Below, in pieces: positions 1 through 5,903 of a DNA stretch of 9,722 nucleotides. Made by a program: the position numbers and the translations under genes. The first letter of the stretch is position 1. Every line of letters begins with the position of its first letter. The notes under the pieces were generated by a model. The model was not told the DNA's origin. It searched no databases and saw nothing but the letters and a program-made list of their open reading frames with translations. The DNA is from JAUXFK01 sp034189035 (GTDB lineage Bacteria; Desulfobacterota; UBA8473): positions 1 to 9,722 of the forward strand of contig JAXHVA010000136.1 in the NCBI GenBank assembly GCA_034189035.1. The letters are read 5' to 3'.

Positions 1-297
1 TTCTTCTGGTTTCTTTTGGGTTTTGGGATAATCAATCCTTCGCATCTTTAATAATATGGCCGATAGTAGATAGTGGCAGAGTTATGTTGTGATCTTTATT
101 CAAGTAAAAGGCAATTCTGACAGAACCATATCCGGTCTTCTCCCATAGAGCCTTTATGAGTTTTATCTTAGAGATTCTACTAGTCATATGTAAAAAGAAC
201 AACTACAGCCCAATATCTCACATGCTAAACTGACATTTTTTCGCTCTTCAGCTTTGAAGAAAAGAGTGACTTTTTTATGAATTTCAATTATTATCAA
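1..297 (-). pseudogene. Remnant of an IS481-like (rve-type) transposase, frameshifted and internally deleted, continuing beyond the window
   Basis: Read on the - strand, three frames together give a recognisable N-terminal transposase pattern. Positions 297-184 encode a helix-turn-helix-like segment containing ERKNVSLACEILGCS and end at TGA (186-184). Positions 187-32 encode a second segment with KIKLIKALWEKTGYGSVRIA and LPLSTIGHIIKDA, ending at TGA (34-32). A third frame from about 38 down to 1 continues with GLIIPKPKRNQK. This order (HTH, then a WG/YG-x-R-R-I-A element, then a second HTH ending in GL..P.P.R) is the usual region before the DDE catalytic core in IS481-type elements. The linker normally found between the first two segments is missing, so there is an internal deletion as well as a frameshift near 36-40. 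The catalytic domain would lie left of position 1. Family assignment is from pattern recall; that it is broken is directly visible. It cannot encode an active transposase as it stands. Confidence 0.7.
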
Positions 298-414
298 TTA
301 TATCTCATTTGTTCTTTAACTCTACTTTTCCACATAGGCAGCCTCCTGACTTCTGGTATTGTTAAATGTTTGAAAAATAAGTATATACCTTTTTGCCGGA
401 ACCTCGCCTTTCTT

Positions 415-467
415 TAATTGTGGGAATGTGGGTAACTCTTATAGAGTTACCCACATTCCCACAATTA
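415..467. repeat. Perfect 25-bp inverted repeat with a 3-nt centre
   Basis: Positions 415-439 and 443-467 are exact reverse complements, separated by TAT at 440-442. Each arm contains two GTGGG units (GTGGGAATGTGGG) followed by TAACTCT. No T-run follows on either side, so it does not look like an ordinary intrinsic terminator. It sits about 118 bp upstream of the transposase remnant on the - strand. Similar GTGG/CCAC palindromes occur near the ends of some rve-type insertion sequences, so I infer it belongs to the end of the degraded element. It could instead be an independent palindromic repeat. Confidence 0.9.
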
Positions 468-525
468 CTACTACTGATATCAATACCCAATGTATGAATT
501 GTATTTAGTCATTATAAATTTTTTC

Positions 526-554
526 TTGACAATACTTGAAAAGTACTTTAATAT
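526..554 (+). promoter_or_regulatory. Candidate sigma-70 promoter upstream of rho
   Basis: A perfect TTGACA (526-531) is followed after 17 nt by TAATAT (549-554, four of six consensus bases). The spacer carries a small inverted repeat, TACTT-GAA-AAGTA (533-545), that could bind a regulator. If used, transcription would start about 335 nt before the rho GTG codon. It could alternatively be a leftover promoter of the neighbouring mobile element. Based on motif matching only. Confidence 0.45.
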
Positions 555-884
555 ATTTAATAAGTGAATGCAGAATTAATTAAGCCTTCCTAAAAAAATA
601 TCCAAAAAATAACTAATTTCATTAAAGGCCTTGAAAACAACTCAAAAACTCACCTTTAGGGAGATTCCCACTAAAGTTTATAACCCCATACTACGAGAAA
701 ATTACTTATTAATTTAAGTTATTATAAGATGCGGTTTATCTAACTTTAATTAAGGATCTTGAGGAAATGAAGATCTAGTTATTTAAGATCATTGCTTTTC
801 GTTTAATCCATTTTTATATAATAATATTTAAATAAAAAAGTATAACAAACTCTTTTTTGGGCATATATTAAATAACATAGCAAA
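555..884 (+). other. Long AT-rich region without a gene, probable untranslated leader of rho
   Basis: About 330 nt lie between the promoter candidate and the rho ribosome binding site, and no credible open reading frame is present. Two modest hairpins can be drawn. One at 654-676 pairs CTTTAG with CTAAAG, plus two G-C pairs beyond a bulged A. The other at 755-775 pairs GATCTT with AAGATC around a 9-nt loop. A second, weaker promoter-like pair, TTGCTT (792-797) and TATATA (815-820) with 17 nt between, lies nearer the gene. In Escherichia coli rho is autoregulated by Rho-dependent attenuation in a leader of a few hundred nucleotides. A similar arrangement here is inference from length alone. 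Confidence 0.4.
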
Positions 885-889
885 AGGAG
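885..889 (+). promoter_or_regulatory. Ribosome binding site fixing the GTG start of rho
   Basis: AGGAG at 885-889 lies 6 nt before GTG at 896. The frame has an upstream TAG at 878-880 and no ATG between, so GTG is the only well-placed start. Confidence 0.8.
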
Positions 890-895
890 AAAAAA

Positions 896-2149
896 GTGCG
901 TCTTAATTTAAAGGATTTAAAAGAGAAAAAAATCAGTGAATTGACAAATCTAGCAAGACAACTGAATGTAGAAAGTGCCAGTTGCCTGAGCAAACAAGAA
1001 CTGATATTTGCAATATTACAAGCAGAGACAGATAAGAATGGGTTGATATACGGAGAAGGAGTATTGGAAACCCTTCCTGATGGCTTTGGTTTTTTACGTG
1101 CTCCTGACTATAGTTATTTACCAGGGCCTGATGATATATATATCTCTCCTTCACAGATTAGAAGGTTTAATCTCTTAACTGGAGACACTGTCTCCGGGCA
1201 GATTAGACCACCAAAAGATAGTGAAAGATACTTTGCACTCCTTAAAGTAGAGTCTGTCAACTTCGAAGATCCTGAATCCTCCAGAGAGAAGATTCTTTTC
1301 GATAATTTAGTACCTCTTTATCCTGAAGAAAAACTCAATTTGGAGAAAGAGCCGGAAAACCTTTCTACAAGAATAATGGACCTGTTAACCCCTATTGGTA
1401 AAGGACAAAGAGGATTGATTGTTTCACCTCCAAGGGCTGGGAAGACAATGCTTCTTCAAAGCATTGCCAACGCTATTACAAAAAATCACAAGGATATCAT
1501 CCTCATCGTCCTTCTGATAGATGAACGTCCAGAAGAAGTCACAGATATGCAGCGTTCTGTAAATGGGGAGGTTGTCAGTTCCACTTTTGATGAACCGGCT
1601 CATAGACATGTACAGGTTGCTGAGATGATAATCGAGAAAGCAAAAAGACTCGTTGAACATAAAAAGGACGTTGTTATCCTATTAGACAGTATCACAAGGC
1701 TCGCTAGGGCTCATAATGCTGTCGTACCTCCAAGTGGGAAAGTCCTCTCAGGAGGAGTAGACTCCAGCGCACTCCACCGTCCAAAGAGATTCTTTGGGGC
1801 TGCCAGAAATATTGAAGACGGAGGAAGCCTTACGATTATCGCGACAGCCTTGATCGATACAGGGAGCAGGATGGACGAGGTAATCTTCGAAGAATTTAAA
1901 GGTACTGGCAACATGGAGATTCATTTAGACCGAAAATTAAGCGACAGAAGAATATTTCCAGCCATTGATATCAATCGATCTGGCACAAGAAAAGAGGAGC
2001 TTCTCATATCCCAGGAAGTTTTAAACAGGATATGGATTCTGAGAAAAGTACTTCAACCATTGAACTCGATTGATGCAATGGAGTTTCTTATAGAGAAAAT
2101 CTCAGAGACGAAGACAAATAAAGAATTTTTAGATTCTATGAACAAGTAA
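896..2149 (+). CDS. rho: Transcription termination factor Rho
   Basis: Hexameric RNA-dependent ATPase/helicase that loads on C-rich nascent RNA and releases RNA polymerase; cytoplasmic. The 417-residue product is almost the length of the E. coli protein (419). Visible in order: N-terminal helical Rho_N domain (about 1-45); cold-shock-like RNA-binding domain with GFGFLR at 63-68 and YLPGPDDIY at 74-82; Walker A SPPRAGKT at 177-184; catalytic glutamate region LIDERPEEVTDM at 207-218; Walker B VILLDS at 260-265; Q-loop SGKVLSGGVDSSALHRPKRF at 280-299; and the arginine-finger region SGTRKEEL at 362-369 (R365). All key elements are intact. There is no long N-terminal extension or insertion of the kind found in Actinobacteria or many Bacteroidota. 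The GTG start has a strong Shine-Dalgarno sequence. It is the first gene of the cluster, 136 nt ahead of rpmE, and probably transcribed from its long leader. Confidence 0.97.
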   Translation: MRLNLKDLKEKKISELTNLARQLNVESASCLSKQELIFAILQAETDKNGLIYGEGVLETLPDGFGFLRAPDYSYLPGPDDIYISPSQIRRFNLLTGDTVSGQIRPPKDSERYFALLKVESVNFEDPESSREKILFDNLVPLYPEEKLNLEKEPENLSTRIMDLLTPIGKGQRGLIVSPPRAGKTMLLQSIANAITKNHKDIILIVLLIDERPEEVTDMQRSVNGEVVSSTFDEPAHRHVQVAEMIIEKAKRLVEHKKDVVILLDSITRLARAHNAVVPPSGKVLSGGVDSSALHRPKRFFGAARNIEDGGSLTIIATALIDTGSRMDEVIFEEFKGTGNMEIHLDRKLSDRRIFPAIDINRSGTRKEELLISQEVLNRIWILRKVLQPLNSIDAMEFLIEKISETKTNKEFLDSMNK

Positions 2150-2178
2150 ATCCAAAAAACCTCACCATTTATTTCCTC

Positions 2179-2207
2179 TTGTAAAATATACATAAATTTG
2201 ATACTAT
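2179..2207 (+). promoter_or_regulatory. Weak candidate promoter in the rho-rpmE gap
   Basis: TTGTAA (2179-2184) and TACTAT (2202-2207) are separated by 17 nt, each matching four of six consensus bases. It could give rpmE and the downstream genes extra transcription independent of rho. Such matches are frequent in AT-rich DNA, so confidence is low. Confidence 0.2.
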
Positions 2208-2285
2208 GTATACAAAAAAATGTGTTGAGAATGCCTTCAATGGAGATGACTCTTGCGCATAGAACGATAGGGAAAGGAGTATAGA

Positions 2286-2486
2286 ATGAAGAAAGGTATT
2301 CACCCTGAATATTCTTCAACAACAATACGGTGTGCATGCGGAAGTATAATTGAGACAAAATCGACAAAGAAAGATCAATCAGTGGAGATATGTTCCAAAT
2401 GTCATCCATTCTTTACAGGAAAGCAAAAACTTGTGGATTCTGAAGGGCGGGTGGAAAGGTTTAAAAAGAAGTATGGCTTAGAGTAA
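2286..2486 (+). CDS. rpmE: 50S ribosomal protein L31, zinc-binding (C+) form
   Basis: Small protein of the large ribosomal subunit, located at the central protuberance and contributing to the bridge between subunits. The 66-residue product has the typical L31 opening MKKGIHPEY, a CxC pair (C16, C18) and a CxxC pair (C36, C39) that together form the zinc site, then HPFFTGKQKLVDSEGRVERF (40-59), which is diagnostic for the family. The presence of all four cysteines makes it the zinc-containing C+ paralogue rather than the zinc-free C- form induced on zinc starvation. AAAGGAG at 2273-2279 lies 6 nt before the ATG. It sits between rho and prfA, as in many Gram-negative genomes. Confidence 0.97.
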   Translation: MKKGIHPEYSSTTIRCACGSIIETKSTKKDQSVEICSKCHPFFTGKQKLVDSEGRVERFKKKYGLE

Positions 2487-2531
2487 AACAAATTTACTGA
2501 GATACAAGGATGGATTGTGTTAGAGTAAACC

Positions 2532-2543
2532 TTAGTTAACTAA
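2532..2543. repeat. 12-bp perfect palindrome in the rpmE-prfA gap
   Basis: TTAGTTAACTAA is its own reverse complement. It lies in the 107-nt gap before prfA. It could be an operator half-site pair or simply chance in AT-rich sequence; nothing nearby decides between these. Confidence 0.4.
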
Positions 2544-2593
2544 AAGATAAGTAGTGGTTTGAGAATACAAAAATCTATAGAGAAGCAAAAATC

Positions 2594-3655
2594 ATGTTCC
2601 ATGAACTCGAAACCGTTGAAACTAGATACGAAGAATTAGACAGGCTTCTTAGAAATCCTGAGGTTGTAAACGACCGCATGAGGTATCAACAGATTAGCAA
2701 GGAGCATTCAAGCTTGATTGAAATCATCGAATCTTTTCGTAATTACAAAAGGATCAATAATGAAATAATGAACAGCAAAGAATTGCTAAATGAGGATGAT
2801 GAAGAAATCAAAGAACTCGCTAAGTCAGAGATACATGCTCTACAACAAGAGCTTACTGAGCAACAGGAACGTCTAAAAGTCCTTTTAATTCCCAAAGACC
2901 CTAATGATAACAAGAATATTTTTGTGGAGATCAGGGCAGGTACAGGAGGTGAAGAGGCCAGTCTATTTGTAGCTGACTTGTTTAGGATGTATTGTAAGTA
3001 TGCAGAGATGAACAATTGGAAAGTCGATATAGTAGATCGAAGTCACACAGGAATAGGCGGTTTTAAAGAGATTATTTCTTTAATAGAGGGAAAAGGTGTT
3101 TACAGTAAATTAAAGTATGAAAGCGGTGTCCACCGTGTACAAAGGGTCCCAACTACTGAATCACAAGGAAGGATCCATACTTCAGCTGTAACAGTTGCAA
3201 TTCTTCCAGATGCAGATGATATAGAAATTCAGTTAAATACAGCTGATCTGAAAATAGACGTCTTTCGATCTTCAGGGCCTGGGGGACAAAGTGTGAACAC
3301 TACTGACTCTGCTGTCCGGATAACCCACCTCCCAACCGGTTTAATGGTAACCTGTCAGGATGAAAAATCACAACACAAAAATAAAGCGAAGGCATTAAGG
3401 GTACTGAAGGCTCGGCTTTTAGACAAATTCAACGAAGAGCAAAGGTCAGAGATATCTAAAAATCGCAAAAATCAGGTAGGTAGCGGAGATAGAAGTGAAA
3501 GAATCAGAACCTATAATTTCCCCCAAGGAAGAATAACCGACCACAGAATTGGCCTTACCCTTTATAAGTTAGAGAGAATCATGGAGGGGAATATTGACGA
3601 GATTATTGATGCTTTAATCGCCTACTATCAGGCTGAAGCATTAAAATCGAGATAA
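2594..3655 (+). CDS. prfA: Peptide chain release factor 1 (RF1)
   Basis: Recognises UAA and UAG stop codons in the ribosomal A site and triggers hydrolysis of peptidyl-tRNA. The product has 353 residues, close to the E. coli length of 360. The N-terminal helical domain covers about 1-100. The codon-recognition tripeptide is PTT at 186-188 within VQRVPTTESQGRIHTSAVTV, matching the PxT motif of RF1 rather than the SPF of RF2. The catalytic GGQ is at 230-232 in SSGPGGQSVNTTDSAVRITH; Q232 is the residue methylated by PrmC. The C-terminal sequence RIRTYNFPQGRITDHRIG (303-320) is also typical. The start is preceded only by a weak purine-rich stretch (GAGAAG, about 2580-2585), so initiation may be modest. 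It is 107 nt after rpmE and 91 nt before prmC, which modifies this protein. Confidence 0.97.
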   Translation: MFHELETVETRYEELDRLLRNPEVVNDRMRYQQISKEHSSLIEIIESFRNYKRINNEIMNSKELLNEDDEEIKELAKSEIHALQQELTEQQERLKVLLIPKDPNDNKNIFVEIRAGTGGEEASLFVADLFRMYCKYAEMNNWKVDIVDRSHTGIGGFKEIISLIEGKGVYSKLKYESGVHRVQRVPTTESQGRIHTSAVTVAILPDADDIEIQLNTADLKIDVFRSSGPGGQSVNTTDSAVRITHLPTGLMVTCQDEKSQHKNKAKALRVLKARLLDKFNEEQRSEISKNRKNQVGSGDRSERIRTYNFPQGRITDHRIGLTLYKLERIMEGNIDEIIDALIAYYQAEALKSR

Positions 3656-3674
3656 TCACACCTCCTCGATGAAT

Positions 3675-3690
3675 CCCCCCCCCTTTTTTT
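3675..3690 (+). other. Homopolymer tract: nine C followed by seven T
   Basis: In the 91-nt prfA-prmC gap, C runs from 3675 to 3683 and T from 3684 to 3690. No stem precedes it, so it is not an intrinsic terminator on the + strand. A C9 run is unusual in such AT-rich DNA and is prone to length variation and to sequencing error. It is outside any coding frame, so a length change would alter only mRNA spacing. Confidence 0.85.
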
Positions 3691-3733
3691 AATATAAATC
3701 TAATTTCCCACGACTCTTTTGCCGAATACAAAT

Positions 3734-3738
3734 AAGGA
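3734..3738 (+). promoter_or_regulatory. Ribosome binding site supporting the TTG start of prmC
   Basis: AAGGA lies 8 nt before TTG at 3747. The frame is closed by TGA at 3741-3743, and the nearby ATG at 3740 is in another frame and ends after five codons. TTG is therefore the best available start. Confidence 0.65.
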
Positions 3739-3746
3739 TATGATTT

Positions 3747-4628
3747 TTGAACAATAGTATCTGGACTATCTTAAGACTGCTCAATTGGACGACCCAATAC
3801 TTTGATAAAAACAGCATTGAAAACCCTAGGTTAAATGCCGAAGTCTTATTGGCTCACTCTTTGAATACAAACCGAATCGGTTTGTACCTTAACTATGACA
3901 AACCCTTAAAAAAAAGTGAACTCAAAAAATACAAGGAGCTTATCAGAAGAAGAATAAAAAGGGAGCCTTTACAATATATTACAGGGGTTCAAGAATTCTG
4001 GTCATTAAAGTTAAAAGTAAGCAAAGGCGTACTGATCCCCCGCCCAGAAACTGAAGTTTTGATTGAAGAGGCCCTGAGGCTCATTGCACAGATTCAATGG
4101 TGTAGTAAGACAATCAAAATTCTGGATCTTGCAACCGGGACCGGGGCAATAGCTATTGCCCTTGCCAAAGAGCTTAAAGAAGTTTCAATCGTTGCAACGG
4201 ATATTTCAGATATAGCCATAAAGGTCGCTAAAGAGAATGCAAAACTCCATGGAGTACAAAAGTGTATAACCTTTTTAAAGGGAGACATGTTTCATCCATT
4301 ACAAGAAAATATCGAACCTTTCAATCTTATTGTATCGAACCCGCCCTATATCCCAAGAGGTGATATTAAAGACCTTCAGCCGGAGATTAGGGGCTTTGAA
4401 CCGAAAATTGCCCTCGATGGAGATAAAGACGGACTTAGATTTTACCGGCGGATATTACCACAGATTGGCAAATATTTAATGAATGGTGGGTGGTTGATCT
4501 TGGAGGTTGGCAAGGGACAGGCTCAAAAAGTGACTCAACTTATTGAGGACTCAAGAAGGTTTCATCTAACATCGATCATAAAGGATTTTTCAGGAATTGA
4601 AAGGGTAGTAACCGCCCAAAAAGTCTGA
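3747..4628 (+). CDS. prmC: Release factor glutamine N5-methyltransferase PrmC (HemK)
   Basis: Transfers a methyl group from S-adenosylmethionine to the side-chain amide of the glutamine in the GGQ motif of RF1 and RF2, raising their release activity. The product has 293 residues (E. coli 277). The N-terminal helical substrate-binding domain covers about 1-90 and includes PLQYITG at 74-80. The methyltransferase domain has IPRPETE at 97-103, the SAM-binding motif I LDLATGTGAIAIALA at 126-140, the acidic VATDIS at 149-154, and the catalytic NPPY at 198-201, which defines this amide methyltransferase family. EPKIALDGDKDGL (218-230) is also characteristic. It starts with TTG, supported by AAGGA 8 nt upstream. 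It directly follows prfA, whose product is its substrate, and its stop codon overlaps the Shine-Dalgarno of murA 7 nt downstream, suggesting coupled translation. Confidence 0.95.
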   Translation: MNNSIWTILRLLNWTTQYFDKNSIENPRLNAEVLLAHSLNTNRIGLYLNYDKPLKKSELKKYKELIRRRIKREPLQYITGVQEFWSLKLKVSKGVLIPRPETEVLIEEALRLIAQIQWCSKTIKILDLATGTGAIAIALAKELKEVSIVATDISDIAIKVAKENAKLHGVQKCITFLKGDMFHPLQENIEPFNLIVSNPPYIPRGDIKDLQPEIRGFEPKIALDGDKDGLRFYRRILPQIGKYLMNGGWLILEVGKGQAQKVTQLIEDSRRFHLTSIIKDFSGIERVVTAQKV

Positions 4629-4635
4629 GGAGATA

Positions 4636-5886
4636 ATGGAAAAAATAGTAATAAAAGGCGAGAAAAGATTAAAGGGAGAAGTCGAAATTAGCGGTTCCAA
4701 GAATGCCGCACTTCCAATCCTTACAGCTTCCATTCTTACACAAGGTTGGAATACCTTTTCAAATGTTCCAGTGCTTAGGGACATCGAGACAATCAAACGA
4801 CTCCTCAAGGGGCTTGGTATAAAGATCAAAGAGGGGAAAGATCTAAGAATCAACGCAGATAGTTTAAACAGTTATGAAGCGTCGTATGATCTAGTCAAGA
4901 CGATGCGGGCCTCTGTCCTTGTTTTAGGCCCTTTGCTTGCCAAATTAAAAAGGGCTAAAGTATCTTTACCCGGGGGATGTGCTATTGGTGCAAGACCCAT
5001 AAATCTTCATTTAAAAGGGCTGGCTAAACTAGGGGCAAAGATTGAACTTAAGCATGGATATGTGGAAGCAAAGGCAAAAAAGCTCAAGGGAGCTCCTATC
5101 TTTTTTGATATCTCAACGGTTACAGGTACGGAGAATCTTATGATGGCAGCAACTTTAGCTGAGGGTGTGACAACACTGGAAAATGCTGCCCGTGAGCCAG
5201 AAGTGATTGAGCTCGCCTGTATTTTGAAAAAGATGGGAGCAAATATTAAGGGAGAAGGAACAGAGATTATAACCATAGAAGGCGTAAAGGAACTCAAATC
5301 TACTGACTATACAATCATTCCAGATCGAATAGAAGCAGGGACTTTTATGACTGCTGCTGGAATAACGGGGGGTAATATTAGGATTAAAAACTGTAATACA
5401 AACCTTCTTGATGCTGTAACTCTAAAGCTTAAAGAGACAGGGTTAGATATCTCTAATAAAGACAAAGGGATCACTGTAAAAGGAAATAGAACGATAAGAA
5501 GCGTTGATATAAAAACATTACCTTACCCTGGTTTCCCAACAGATATGCAGGCTCAGATGATGGCATTTATGTGTTTTGCCAATGGTACAAGCGTCATTTC
5601 TGAGACAGTCTTTGAAAACAGATTTATGCATGTAAGTGAGCTACAAAGGATGGGAGCAGATATTAGAATAGAAGGACACAATGCTATTGTAAAAGGCGTT
5701 CCCTATCTAAGTGGTGCTCCTGTTATGGCCACTGACCTGAGGGCCAGTGCTTGTCTAATATTAGCAGGTCTTGCTGCAAAAGGAGAAACTGAAATATCAA
5801 GAGTCTATCATATAGACAGGGGATATGAAAGCATCGTAGAAAAACTATCGAAATTAGGGGCAGATATAAAGAGAGTTTCAGATTGA
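4636..5886 (+). CDS. murA: UDP-N-acetylglucosamine 1-carboxyvinyltransferase (MurA)
   Basis: First committed step of peptidoglycan synthesis: transfers enolpyruvate from phosphoenolpyruvate to the 3-hydroxyl of UDP-GlcNAc in the cytoplasm. The 416-residue product has the usual family length. Key residues are visible: K22 in ISGSKNAALP (18-27), the active-site cysteine C115 in LPGGCAIGARPINLHLKG (111-128), the catalytic aspartate region GFPTDMQAQMMA (299-310, D303), and the C-terminal arginine in YHIDRGYE (391-398, R395). Having cysteine rather than aspartate at position 115 is the form normally sensitive to fosfomycin. The GAGGAG Shine-Dalgarno (4627-4632) overlaps the prmC stop codon, so translation is probably coupled. 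The gene ends 17 nt before the response regulator. In several related lineages hisG follows murA; here it is replaced by a two-component system. Confidence 0.97.
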   Translation: MEKIVIKGEKRLKGEVEISGSKNAALPILTASILTQGWNTFSNVPVLRDIETIKRLLKGLGIKIKEGKDLRINADSLNSYEASYDLVKTMRASVLVLGPLLAKLKRAKVSLPGGCAIGARPINLHLKGLAKLGAKIELKHGYVEAKAKKLKGAPIFFDISTVTGTENLMMAATLAEGVTTLENAAREPEVIELACILKKMGANIKGEGTEIITIEGVKELKSTDYTIIPDRIEAGTFMTAAGITGGNIRIKNCNTNLLDAVTLKLKETGLDISNKDKGITVKGNRTIRSVDIKTLPYPGFPTDMQAQMMAFMCFANGTSVISETVFENRFMHVSELQRMGADIRIEGHNAIVKGVPYLSGAPVMATDLRASACLILAGLAAKGETEISRVYHIDRGYESIVEKLSKLGADIKRVSD

Positions 5887-5903
5887 ACTTCAGGGGCGTT
5901 TAA

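Noticed and set aside
415..467. Possible replication origin with DnaA boxes
   Set aside because: Only two nonamers (TGTGGGTAA at 427-435 and its mirror at 447-455) resemble DnaA boxes, each with a mismatch, and both are forced by the palindrome. No dnaA, dnaN or DNA-unwinding cluster is nearby.
415..467. Rho-independent terminator
   Set aside because: The stem is strong but no U-run follows on either strand, and no intact gene ends next to it.
729..778. Leader peptides before rho (ATG-CGG-TTT-ATC-TAA and ATG-AAG-ATC-TAG)
   Set aside because: They are three to four codons long, lack properly spaced ribosome binding sites, and are expected by chance in AT-rich sequence.
4590..5297. Open frames on the - strand inside murA (and similar ones inside rho, prfA and the kinase)
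   Set aside because: They are antisense shadows of well-supported genes and show no family motifs or ribosome binding sites.
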